Shown here one piece after another: positions 5,717-12,813 of a DNA stretch of 17,089 nt (positions are counted from its first letter, which is position 1; every line of letters starts with the position of its first letter). Source of the DNA: Maricaulis sp965657935. GTDB lineage: Bacteria > Pseudomonadota > Alphaproteobacteria > Caulobacterales > Maricaulaceae. The stretch covers positions 1 to 17,089 of the forward strand of contig CBFHQE010000057.1 in the NCBI GenBank assembly GCA_965657935.1. The letters run 5' to 3'. The notes under the pieces are model-generated. The model saw nothing but the letters and a program-made list of their open reading frames with translations, searched no databases and was not told the origin of the DNA. The translations under genes were made by a program, and so were the position numbers.

Positions 5717-5730
5717 TTGCCGCCCCGGCA
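5717..5730 (-). promoter_or_regulatory. Upstream activator (FlbD/ftr-like) element of flagellin 3
   Basis: TTGCCG-CC-CCGGCA, an imperfect inverted repeat of the same CCGGCA core seen upstream of flagellins 1 and 2, 94-107 bp upstream of the sigma-54 promoter. Confidence 0.5.
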
Positions 5731-5754
5731 GATGTTTCCCGTCTGGTTTCCAGG

Positions 5755-5782
5755 CAAGAAAAAAGCCGCCCGGAGGCGGCTT
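5755..5782 (-). terminator. Rho-independent terminator of flbT-flaF
   Basis: GCCGCC (5765-5770) and GGCGGC (5775-5780) form a stem extended by AA/TT. On the minus strand the loop is TCCG and a T6 run follows. It lies about 25 bases after the flaF stop. Confidence 0.9.
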
Positions 5783-5805
5783 GTTGTTGCAGTTTTCTTC
5801 GCGCG

Positions 5806-6174
5806 CTAGGCCGCGGGCGCCTGCGCCTGGGGCGAGAGGCCCTGCATGATCGTTCGGTTGATGTCGATCAGGGTCTCGAAACTGTCATCGCCGCGCATCA
5901 CCACAGAGGTGTGCTTGGACACAAAAAGAGAGAGTGAAATAATGGAAGCACGCAATTGCTCAGGCAATTCGTTTTCGTCGCTGGAACAGTCCAGAGCGAA
6001 ATTCGTCCACATGCGACGGTTCCAGTCGAGCGCCTCGGCGCGCTTGGCGATTTCCGTCTTCTCCACTTGCGCTGCTTCCATCAAGGCTCGGGTGACCTGG
6101 GCAAACAGACGATATTCGGTGGAACGCGGATCCTCGCTACGCGTGGCCGCTTTCTGATAGGCATGTAAGGACAT
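5806..6174 (-). CDS. flaF: FlaF, flagellin synthesis/secretion regulator
   Basis: A 122-aa protein matching FlaF of alphaproteobacteria: MSLHAYQKAATRSEDPRSTE near the start, RLFAQVTRALM, then NRRMWTNFALDCSSDENELP, and a helical C-terminal half with LRASIISLSLFVSKHT. FlaF acts with FlbT to balance flagellin translation and secretion in Caulobacter and related species; it favours flagellin production and can bind flagellin. Its ATG (6172-6174) shares a base with the flbT stop in the form TAATG, so the two are translationally coupled. The last residues are Ala/Pro/Gln-rich. Transcription ends at the hairpin that follows. Confidence 0.93.
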   Translation of the reverse strand: MSLHAYQKAATRSEDPRSTEYRLFAQVTRALMEAAQVEKTEIAKRAEALDWNRRMWTNFALDCSSDENELPEQLRASIISLSLFVSKHTSVVMRGDDSFETLIDINRTIMQGLSPQAQAPAA

Positions 6175-6560
6175 TACTTCAGGCGCTCCTCTTCATACGC
6201 GATGAGCTTTTTGCATCGGATGAGAGCCTTGTAGTACTCACCCGCCATCACATCCCGGCTCACGGCAACGCAATCCGCCAACACGTCCGGTGACTGGATC
6301 ACGCTCATGAACTCATTCATGCGCACGACGAATTGTTCGTAGATGCCGTCATCCTGCTTGGCGGAAAGATACATCATCATGATCGGGAAATAGATATGAC
6401 GCGCCGGTGTCGTCACCGCTTCCTGCTGCATGATGTCCTTTTCGCGCAGGACCGAAGCTTTGTTCTGCAAAACCAGCACTGAACGACGATCGCCATTCTC
6501 GATCACCGCCCCGTTCAGAACGAACTTCTCGCCGGGTTTGAGCGAGATTTTGAGCGGCAT
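6174..6560 (-). CDS. flbT: FlbT, flagellin mRNA post-transcriptional regulator
   Basis: A 128-aa FlbT protein. Diagnostic segments are LKISLKPGEKFVLNGAVIEN at the N-terminus and PARHIYFPIMMMYL at about residues 52-65, then a helical C-terminal half ending YYKALIRCKKLIAYEEERLK. In Caulobacter FlbT binds the 5' untranslated region of flagellin mRNA and, before hook completion, promotes its destabilisation. The ATG at 6560 has GGGAG about 8 bases upstream. It is the first gene of a flbT-flaF unit lying directly upstream of the flagellins whose leaders it would act on. I saw no convincing sigma-54 site in the 114-bp gap upstream. Confidence 0.95.
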   Translation of the reverse strand: MPLKISLKPGEKFVLNGAVIENGDRRSVLVLQNKASVLREKDIMQQEAVTTPARHIYFPIMMMYLSAKQDDGIYEQFVVRMNEFMSVIQSPDVLADCVAVSRDVMAGEYYKALIRCKKLIAYEEERLK

Positions 6561-6674
6561 TCAGTTTCTCCCAGAACTTCCATTGCGCATTCGACAGACC
6601 CGGAATCTGCCAAAGCCTGATGAACAAAACGTTTCGTCGTTCGCATCGAATGCAAAGCAATCAGTTCATGCATA
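6561..6674. other. Gap between the spsF-like gene and flbT
   Basis: 114 bases with the flbT ribosome site (CTCCC, minus-strand GGGAG, at about 6568-6572). No hairpin terminator for the spsF-like gene and no clear promoter for flbT were recognised, so readthrough from the spsF-like gene is possible. Confidence 0.4.
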
Positions 6675-7466
6675 TTATATGAGCGGTTCGCCCGATAGCG
6701 CGACAGGCTTGCTGATCACGTCCGCGCACCCCTCATCCTCAACCCGCGCCCTGTTAACCCGCAGCGCGTTGATCGCAGTCAATTCGGGATTGGCCCGGCA
6801 CAGCTCAGCCAGTTGCGCTGCACTGGCTGTTTCTGCCTTCTGGCCCAGGCGCCCAAACACATCCTCACAGAAGGCGTAATCCTCCGGATAGTCGAGCGTC
6901 CATCGAAACCTTTCAACACCCTCACCGGGTCCAAGGAGGCAGGCTGTGCGGACTTGCTGATGCTCGCGAATGAACGGCGTAACGTGCTCACGCTCGAATG
7001 CGGTACTCGCCTCCCGCCCCGCCTTCAACAGCCAATCCTTTGTAAACACCTCACAATCCAACCCATGGGGGAAGCGCGCCGGCATGGTGTTGGTGCCATA
7101 GTCCGCGCCCTGCTCCAGCATGAAGTCCAGCGTCGCGGAACACAGTGCGGGATCGATAAAGGGGCAATCGCTGGTAACGCGAAAGACAAGGTCGGCGGAG
7201 CTGGATCGTGCCGCCAGGACATAGCGCTCAAGCACATCGTCCTCGGGCCCTCGTACAGCCGCATAGCCCGCCTGCTCGGCGGCACGGGCAACCACATCGT
7301 TTTCGACACTGCAAGGAACGGCGCAGATCACATCGCGAACACCTTGAATGCGTGCACACCGATCCAGAACAAGATCTAGAACGCGCCGGTTTCCCAGTGT
7401 CATAACCGCCTTGCCGGGCAGACGAGATGAGCCGAAACGGGCCTGTACGATGACGGCGATGCTCAC
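6675..7466 (-). CDS. spsF: SpsF-like cytidylyltransferase (CMP-sugar synthetase family)
   Basis: A 263-aa member of the CMP-KDO/NeuA cytidylyltransferase superfamily, SpsF type. The N-terminal nucleotide loop reads IAVIVQARFGSSRLPGKAV (R-x-G-S-S-R-L-P-G-K), followed later by VFRVTSDCPFIDPAL, the acidic metal-binding segment, and RFRWTLDYPEDYAF. SpsF relatives sit in many pseudaminic/legionaminic clusters and are presumed to activate a sugar acid with CTP; the substrate of this subgroup is not firmly known. The start is set at GTG 7466 (V-S-I-A-V-I-V-Q-A), which gives the normal N-terminus; an AAGGA lies about 10 bases upstream. The upstream ATG at 7538 would add about 24 non-homologous residues and run into the flmG-like promoter region. 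Confidence 0.8.
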   Translation of the reverse strand: MSIAVIVQARFGSSRLPGKAVMTLGNRRVLDLVLDRCARIQGVRDVICAVPCSVENDVVARAAEQAGYAAVRGPEDDVLERYVLAARSSSADLVFRVTSDCPFIDPALCSATLDFMLEQGADYGTNTMPARFPHGLDCEVFTKDWLLKAGREASTAFEREHVTPFIREHQQVRTACLLGPGEGVERFRWTLDYPEDYAFCEDVFGRLGQKAETASAAQLAELCRANPELTAINALRVNRARVEDEGCADVISKPVALSGEPLI

Positions 7467-7480
7467 AGGTATTAGAATCC

Positions 7481-7495
7481 TTAGCCAAACGTTAA
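7481..7495. promoter_or_regulatory. CtrA-like box between the spsF-like and flmG-like genes
   Basis: TTAG-CCAAACG-TTAA matches the CtrA consensus TTAA-N7-TTAA at 7 of 8 fixed bases with exact N7 spacing. It is 51 bp from the flmG-like start and 15 bp from the spsF-like GTG, so it could control either or both. Cell-cycle control of flmG is known in Caulobacter; here it is inference. Confidence 0.45.
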
Positions 7496-7546
7496 ACCGA
7501 ATCGATGCCCCAGTCTGGCAGCTCCAAGACAAATTCATAGCGAGAC

Positions 7547-9328
7547 ATGATGACCGACAGCGCGCTGTTAGAGGAATTCAACGCCGAAGCCGAAGCGGAA
7601 AAAAACGAAACCCGCGGTGCGCTGGGCGGGGCGGGCCATATTGGCGCCGAGACCAGGTTGGGTGTTATCCCCAAGGCGCAGCGGGCAAACTTCCGCAAAG
7701 CGGCCGCCCTGTGCAAGCGCGCTATCAAGATGTCGGATGAAGGCGATCATATCGGCGCAGCCAAACACGCCCTCAAGGCACTGGACACCTCACCCGATAC
7801 TGCACTGCCCAATCATACGGTCGGGTTGCTGCTCTTCCGCCTCGGCCGCCTGTCCAAGGCTCTGGAATTCTATGAACGCGCCTGGAAGCTCGATCCCAGT
7901 GATGACGAAATTTACCTCAACATGGGCATCGTGGCCTGGAAGCTCGACATGCTCGAGGCCGCCGAAAAATTCTATCGCCTGTGTGTGCAAGCCAATCCGG
8001 ACTCGATCAATGGGCTGATCAACCTCGCAAGTGTGCTGCGCGATCAGGCAAAATTCGAGGATGCAATCGAGCTATTGCGCGAGAAAATCTACCTCCACCA
8101 GGGCAATCCGGATCTGTGGAACTCGCTGGGCACGGTCCTGGCGGAATCCGGCGACCCGGTCGGCTCCGTTCCGTTCTACTCTGAAGCCTTGCGCCTCAAG
8201 CCGGACTTTGCGCGAGCCCACAACAATCTCGCCAACGTGTTCGAACTCACCGGCGAACCCGACAAGGCTGTCGATCATTTCGCCGAGGCACTGAAAAATC
8301 CGCAGGACAAGATCGACCGGGCCACCATGCGCCACGGTTATTCCATGGCATTGCTGGCATCCGGCAGGATGGCGGAGGGCTGGCAAGCCCAGCAGGTCCG
8401 GCTCGATCCCGACAACACCCAGGCGACGCTGTTCGTCATGAAATGTCCGCGCTGGGAAAGCCTCGAACTCGATGAGCTCAAGGGCAAGACAGTGACGATT
8501 GTCGGCGAGCAAGGCCTGGGCGACGAGATTCTCTTCCTCAATTGCGGACATGAATTGCTCGAACGCATCGGTCCGGACGGTGAGCTGCGGATCGCCTGTG
8601 AAAAGCGACTGATCCCGCTGATCGCGCGCTCCTTCCCCGACGCGAAGGTCAACCACCACGTCTCGACCGTACTGGAAGGACGCAATGTCCGCGCAGGCAA
8701 CGGGCTTGATGTGGGCGCTGACTTTTGGACTCCGATGGGAGATCCGCTCGGAGCGTTGCGTCCCGATGTTGAGAGCTTCCCGAATACGCCGGCCTTTATG
8801 ACACCGGACGAAGGCCGGGTCGCGGAGTTCAAGGCAGAACTCGACGAGCTGGGCCCCGGTATGAAAGTCGGCATTCTCTGGAAGTCGCTGAAAATGAATG
8901 CGTCACGTGCCCGCTTCTTCTCGCCGCTCGACCACTGGAAGCCCGTCCTGCAAACCACAGGCGTCAAGTTCATCAACATGCAGTACGGCGACACGGCCGA
9001 TGATTTGAAACGGGCCCGCGAAGAGTTCGGCGTCGACATCTACACCCCGAGAACGCTCGATCTGCGTGATGATCTTGATGGCGTCGCGGCCATGGGCAAG
9101 GCGCTCGACCTGATGATCGGGCCCATGAATGCCTCGCTAAACCTCTCGGCCTCGGTTGGCGGCGAAGTCTGGGTCTTCCTGTCCCAGAGACGCCACTGGA
9201 CAACATTCTCGTCCGACCGAATTCCCTGGTACCCGACCTCCACCCTCTTCTTTGGAGACGGGTTTGCGGACTGGAGCGGCATCATGGCCCGGATCGCCGA
9301 CACCCTCGCCAAACGCGCTGCAGCTTGA
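7547..9328 (+). CDS. flmG: FlmG-type flagellin glycosyltransferase (TPR + GT-B-like)
   Basis: A 593-aa two-part protein. Residues about 55-285 form TPR repeats (for example ALPNHTVGLLLFRLGRLSKA, EIYLNMGIVAWKLDMLEAAE, DLWNSLGTVLAESGDPVGSV, AHNNLANVFELTGEPDKAVD). Residues about 310-590 form a GT-B/GT9-GT41-like catalytic region with VGEQGLGDEILF (319-330), VGILWKSLK, and a DLMIGPMNASLNLSASVGG-type nucleotide-sugar site near the end. Length and architecture match Caulobacter FlmG, in which the TPR part binds flagellin and the C-terminal part transfers pseudaminic acid to Ser/Thr. It diverges from the spsF-like gene, next to flagellins, flbT/flaF and pse genes, which strongly supports this role. 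ATG 7547 or 7550 are both possible; the ribosome site is weak. Confidence 0.8.
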   Translation: MMTDSALLEEFNAEAEAEKNETRGALGGAGHIGAETRLGVIPKAQRANFRKAAALCKRAIKMSDEGDHIGAAKHALKALDTSPDTALPNHTVGLLLFRLGRLSKALEFYERAWKLDPSDDEIYLNMGIVAWKLDMLEAAEKFYRLCVQANPDSINGLINLASVLRDQAKFEDAIELLREKIYLHQGNPDLWNSLGTVLAESGDPVGSVPFYSEALRLKPDFARAHNNLANVFELTGEPDKAVDHFAEALKNPQDKIDRATMRHGYSMALLASGRMAEGWQAQQVRLDPDNTQATLFVMKCPRWESLELDELKGKTVTIVGEQGLGDEILFLNCGHELLERIGPDGELRIACEKRLIPLIARSFPDAKVNHHVSTVLEGRNVRAGNGLDVGADFWTPMGDPLGALRPDVESFPNTPAFMTPDEGRVAEFKAELDELGPGMKVGILWKSLKMNASRARFFSPLDHWKPVLQTTGVKFINMQYGDTADDLKRAREEFGVDIYTPRTLDLRDDLDGVAAMGKALDLMIGPMNASLNLSASVGGEVWVFLSQRRHWTTFSSDRIPWYPTSTLFFGDGFADWSGIMARIADTLAKRAAA

Positions 9329-9378
9329 CGTCCACGTCACACCTACCCAAGCCACAAGCAACGCGCTAGGTCTTGGCC

Positions 9379-10269
9379 ATGCGCTTTGAAGGTACAGACA
9401 ATTACGTCGCTGATGCTGAGCTGAGCGCCGCAGTGAATGCGGCGATCGCTCTGGAGCGCCCGCTGCTCGTCAAGGGCGAGCCGGGCACGGGCAAAACCGA
9501 ACTGGCCAAACAGGTCGCCGCTGCCATGGGCATGCCGCTGATCGAATGGCACATCAAATCTACGACCAAGGCGCGTCAGGGTCTGTATGAATATGACGCC
9601 GTTGCCCGCCTGCGCGATAGTCAGCTGGGCGATGACAAGGTCCACGACATCAGCAACTACATCCGCAAGGGCAAGCTGTGGGAAGCCTTCGCGGCCGAAC
9701 AGCGCTCCGTGCTGCTCATCGACGAGATCGACAAGGCGGATATCGAGTTTCCAAACGACCTCCTGCAGGAGCTCGACCGGATGGAATTCCACGTCTACGA
9801 GACGGGCGAGACCATCAAGGCCGAACAGCGCCCCGTCGTCATCATCACCTCGAATAATGAAAAGGAACTGCCGGACGCCTTCCTGCGCCGCTGTTTCTTC
9901 CATTTCATCGCCTTCCCGGACGAAGCGACAATGCGCGCCATCGTCGAGGTCCACTTCCCGGGCCTGAAAGGCCGCCTGTTGTCCGAAGCGCTCAAGCTTT
10001 TTTACGACGTGCGCCAGGTACCCGGCGTGAAAAAGAAACCGTCGACCTCCGAGCTGCTGGATTGGCTGAAACTGCTGCTGGTTGAAGATATTGACCCGGC
10101 CGTTTTGACTGAACGCGATCCGCGCAAGCTCATCCCGCCGCTACACGGCGCCCTGCTGAAGAATGAGCAGGACGTGATGCTGTTCGAAAAGCTGTCCTTC
10201 ATGATGCGCCGAAATCCGGAACCGGGGGGCAACCCAGGTGGTGGCCCCCGTGATCCCGGCGCGGCCTGA
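9379..10269 (+). CDS. MoxR-family AAA+ ATPase
   Basis: A 296-aa AAA+ ATPase. Walker A GEPGTGKT at 33-40, Walker B VLLIDEIDKAD at 111-121, sensor 1 VIITSNN at 154-160 and an FLRRCFFHF arginine segment at 168-176, followed by a helical lid and a Pro/Gly-rich tail. The ATG at 9379 is preferred over TTG 9373 because AGG (9368-9370) is then 8 bases upstream and the family start is recovered. MoxR ATPases act as chaperone-like remodelling enzymes, usually with an adjacent VWA protein. The likely partner is at 12814, on the same strand but separated by four intervening loci. The client is unknown. Confidence 0.88.
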   Translation: MRFEGTDNYVADAELSAAVNAAIALERPLLVKGEPGTGKTELAKQVAAAMGMPLIEWHIKSTTKARQGLYEYDAVARLRDSQLGDDKVHDISNYIRKGKLWEAFAAEQRSVLLIDEIDKADIEFPNDLLQELDRMEFHVYETGETIKAEQRPVVIITSNNEKELPDAFLRRCFFHFIAFPDEATMRAIVEVHFPGLKGRLLSEALKLFYDVRQVPGVKKKPSTSELLDWLKLLLVEDIDPAVLTERDPRKLIPPLHGALLKNEQDVMLFEKLSFMMRRNPEPGGNPGGGPRDPGAA

Positions 10270-10341
10270 CCCAGCTTACCGCTAATTCATTCGGCAATCC
10301 TGGAACGCTTTCATAATCTTCCCGGACATTGGGAGGACAGG

Positions 10342-11211
10342 ATGAAGTTTGTAATTTGCGCCAGCTTTCTGGCAACCAGCCTGACGACGCCTGTGGTTGC
10401 GCAGAATGAACCGGCCGATTTCATGACCGCTTTCCGCCAAGTCATTCCGCATGTCATGGCGGGCGAGTGGGAGGCTGCGCTCGCGCCTGCGGAGGCGGCG
10501 CTGCCCCTGGCCGAGACGGCAATGAACCAGTACCGGATCCGCCATATGCTGACGGACATCAATGCGCGCCTGGGCAATTGGGACGATGCGGGTCGCTATG
10601 CCCGCGAAGCATCGGCGGTCATTCACGGTGACGAGGCGCTTGCCGCCGATCGAATGGTCATGGCCTCCCATATGGCGGCCGAGGAAGCCCGCGCTGCGAT
10701 GTATCTGGGCGACCCTGATCGTGTCACCGAGGCAAATGCTCGTATGATTACGGACCACCCGGATGCAGCACCTGGCTGGACGAGCCACGGTACAACAGGC
10801 GCTGGCCATCAGGATGGGCTGGAATGCCCGCTCTTCATTTCCGACTATCTGCGTTTCGACGTCTATGGTGGCAGCGAAGGCGATCCAGCCTGTCTGTACT
10901 GGAACCATGCCGATATCGGCCTGCGTCTTGTCCAAGGCAGTGATGCCGTCGGTGAAGCCGAGCGCCTGGGCGAACGATATGCCGACATGGTCAGCAGCGG
11001 GTTCGAAATCGTCACCACCGGTACAGGGGAGAACGCTCCCCTGACGCGCTGGACTCTGGGCACCTCCCGCCCGGGAACGCCGGAACAATTCGCCATGACA
11101 TTGGAACATCCGTTGGCGCCCTGGACCGTCACGGTTCAATACCCAGCTGGCGAAGAGACCGCGGCGCGCGATACTCTGATGCAGGCCTTTGTAAGCCAAC
11201 AGCCGGACTAG
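10342..11211 (+). CDS. Unrecognised secreted protein with TPR-like N-terminal part
   Basis: A 289-aa protein with a signal peptide (MKFVICASFLATSLTTPVVA, likely cut before QNEPAD). Residues about 25-125 look helical and TPR-like (AGEWEAALAPAEAALPLAET; GNWDDAGRYAREASAVIHG). The second half is different: two cysteines in ECPLFIS and DPACLYWNH could form a disulfide, followed by a mixed alpha/beta region. GGAGG at 10332-10336 supports the ATG at 10342. Its stop interlocks with that of the convergent GNAT gene. I do not recognise the family. It may be a periplasmic protein of a few alphaproteobacteria. Its position next to moxR could mean functional linkage, or could be chance. Confidence 0.8.
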   Translation: MKFVICASFLATSLTTPVVAQNEPADFMTAFRQVIPHVMAGEWEAALAPAEAALPLAETAMNQYRIRHMLTDINARLGNWDDAGRYAREASAVIHGDEALAADRMVMASHMAAEEARAAMYLGDPDRVTEANARMITDHPDAAPGWTSHGTTGAGHQDGLECPLFISDYLRFDVYGGSEGDPACLYWNHADIGLRLVQGSDAVGEAERLGERYADMVSSGFEIVTTGTGENAPLTRWTLGTSRPGTPEQFAMTLEHPLAPWTVTVQYPAGEETAARDTLMQAFVSQQPD

Positions 11212-11669
11212 AGCGCCAGCTTCATGCCTTCATGGCTGGCGACAAAGCCGAGACGTTCATAGAAGCGTTGCGCATCGGAACGGCTCTTGTCCGTCGACAG
11301 CTGGACGAGACCGCATCCGCGCACCCGGCACTGCTCGATCGCCCATACAAACAGGACCTGGCCATAGCCCTTGCCCCGAGCTCGGGAATGAATGCGCACA
11401 CTCTCGATCTGCCCACGCCACATGCCGCGACGTGACAGGCCCGGGATGAAGCTGATCTGCAGGCATCCGACGATGCCCTCATCGTCTTCTGCCACGGCGA
11501 GAAACTGGTTCTGATCAGCCTCTACCGCCGCAAAGGCCACGCGATAGTCTTCATGGACGGGGCTCGTGACGATCTCGCGGCTCGCGCCCAGTGCGTCATC
11601 CGCAAGCATTCCAACAATACTGGCCAGATCAGCGGATGTGGCTTGCCGGAAACTGAGCTCTGTCGACAT
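11208..11669 (-). CDS. GNAT-family N-acetyltransferase
   Basis: A 153-aa GNAT enzyme. Motif A is IESVRIHSRARGKGYGQVLF at about residues 88-107, containing the acetyl-CoA binding R-G-K-G-Y-G; motif B is the C-terminal DAQRFYERLGFVASHEGMKL typical of small GNATs. The fold transfers acetyl from acetyl-CoA to an amine; the substrate is not predictable. The start at 11669 has a G-rich stretch (GGGGGC) about 7 bases upstream. Its TAG stop overlaps the stop of the convergent secreted-protein gene in CTAG at 11208-11211. It diverges from the CatB-like gene. Confidence 0.85.
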   Translation of the reverse strand: MSTELSFRQATSADLASIVGMLADDALGASREIVTSPVHEDYRVAFAAVEADQNQFLAVAEDDEGIVGCLQISFIPGLSRRGMWRGQIESVRIHSRARGKGYGQVLFVWAIEQCRVRGCGLVQLSTDKSRSDAQRFYERLGFVASHEGMKLAL

Positions 11670-11783
11670 GAATTTGCCCCCGCTGGATCTGTCTCTGGAA
11701 AACGTGGTACGCGCCAGTCTCTAACGGATATCGCACAGTGAGAACAAGCACTGCCGCCGAGGGCCGCCAACAGGAGTTCAGCA

Positions 11784-12422
11784 ATGTCCGCAAATTCCCC
11801 AGCACTTGATCCGATGGTCGTCCACCCGATGCCGGCTGCCCCGTCCATGGCCTATCTCCGGCCGCTGGTCGCCGACAATCCCAAGATCGAGGCGGGCGAA
11901 TACACCTATATCCACTCCTTTGAGGACCCGGCGAAATTCGCCGACCAGGTCAAATACGCCTTCGACTTCATCGATGATCGCCTGGTGATCGGCAAGTTCT
12001 GCTCGATCGCCCATGGCGCCAGCTTTGTCCTCAATGGCGGCAATCATTTTGCTGACAGGTTGTCGAGCTATCCCTTCTCCGTGTTCGGCGTCTGGGGCGA
12101 GCCAGATCCAGGTGCCTGGCCCAACAAGGGCGGAATCACCATCGGCAATGATGTCTGGATCGGCTGGGACGCCACCATCCTTCCGGGCGTGAAAGTCGGA
12201 GACGGCGCCATCATCGCCGCCAAGAGTGTGGTGTCCCGTGACGTCGAACCTTACACAATCGTCGCCGGCAACCCGGCCCAGCCCGTACGCTTGCGGGTGC
12301 CGCAGGACGTTCGCGAACGCTTGCTCGCCCTGCGTTGGTGGGACTGGCCGGTGGAGAAAATCCAACGAGCCTCGGATGCCCTGATGAAGGCAGATATCGA
12401 GGCGCTGGAACGTCTCGTCTAA
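11784..12422 (+). CDS. CatB/Vat-like hexapeptide O-acetyltransferase
   Basis: A 212-aa left-handed beta-helix acyltransferase of the xenobiotic (CatB/Vat) type. Hexapeptide turns are visible from LVIGKFCSIAHGASFVLNGG (67-86) through GGITIGNDVWIGWDATILPG (116-135) to VKVGDGAIIAAKSVVSRDV. The catalytic histidine is in NGGNH (His88), followed by the long SSYPFSVFG excursion typical of CatB/Vat, and the C-terminal RWWDWPVEKI helix is present. AGGAG at 11772-11776 fixes the start. Chromosomal members of this family often acetylate sugars or unknown small molecules, so antibiotic resistance should not be assumed. The stop interlocks with the end of the downstream remnant on the other strand. Confidence 0.88.
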   Translation: MSANSPALDPMVVHPMPAAPSMAYLRPLVADNPKIEAGEYTYIHSFEDPAKFADQVKYAFDFIDDRLVIGKFCSIAHGASFVLNGGNHFADRLSSYPFSVFGVWGEPDPGAWPNKGGITIGNDVWIGWDATILPGVKVGDGAIIAAKSVVSRDVEPYTIVAGNPAQPVRLRVPQDVRERLLALRWWDWPVEKIQRASDALMKADIEALERLV

Positions 12423-12756
12423 TCGGCGGCGGGCCCGGTTAGACGCCGGGTCTGCCCCTCACCGTCCAGCGGTTGTTCGTAAATGTAGAAAGTCTGCTCG
12501 GCCCAGCGGCCGGCCTCGAACAACAAGGTCTCGCGGTCCGAACCGATGGATGGAAAATAGTGCATCAGATTGCCCATGTCCGGCGAGATCTGGCGAATGT
12601 CTCCCGTACGGTCTGTATTGACCGGTAGATACGCGGATTGGGCGAAATCAGGGATGACGCGAAAATCATCTCCTCTCCATTGGGATGCAGCATGGCATGG
12701 GTTTCCTGGAAACCGTTCGCGGTCATCCGGGCAATGGCCTGTAGCACCACTGACAA
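12419..12756 (-). pseudogene. Frameshifted C-terminal remnant of a TolB/PD40 beta-propeller protein
   Basis: Two overlapping minus-strand frames each carry half of a PD40-like pattern. The upstream frame (12756 to about 12660) reads RMTANGFQETHAMLHPNGEE then MIFASSLISPNPRIY, as in TolB repeats (h-P-[DN]-G-x-x-[IM]-x-F-x-S). The other frame (about 12655 to 12419) continues with VNTDRTGDIRQISPDMGNLM, then FYIYEQPLDGEGQTRRLTG. Joined near 12650-12665 they make one plausible propeller end. The upstream frame is blocked by TGA about 12757-12759 and no ribosome site or signal peptide is visible, so the 5' part is gone. An alternative is a real 113-aa protein from GTG 12760 in the single frame, but its first 35 residues look like out-of-frame sequence. 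Confidence 0.5.
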
Positions 12757-12813
12757 TCACGTGAGAGCAGCCTGCGCGTCGACATTGCCGGGCGGTCCGC
12801 TATCTTGGTTTTC

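Noticed and set aside
6620..6645. AAAAC/GTTTT element upstream of flbT as a further leader hairpin
   Set aside because: The strand is opposite to the flagellin leaders and the flanks do not form a matching stem.
8072..9039. Long minus-strand open frames opposite the FlmG-like gene
   Set aside because: No domain, and the plus-strand TPR and glycosyltransferase motifs are continuous.
11784..12422. Calling the CatB/Vat-like gene an antibiotic resistance gene
   Set aside because: Chromosomal members of this family commonly have other substrates and nothing in the context indicates drug resistance or mobility.
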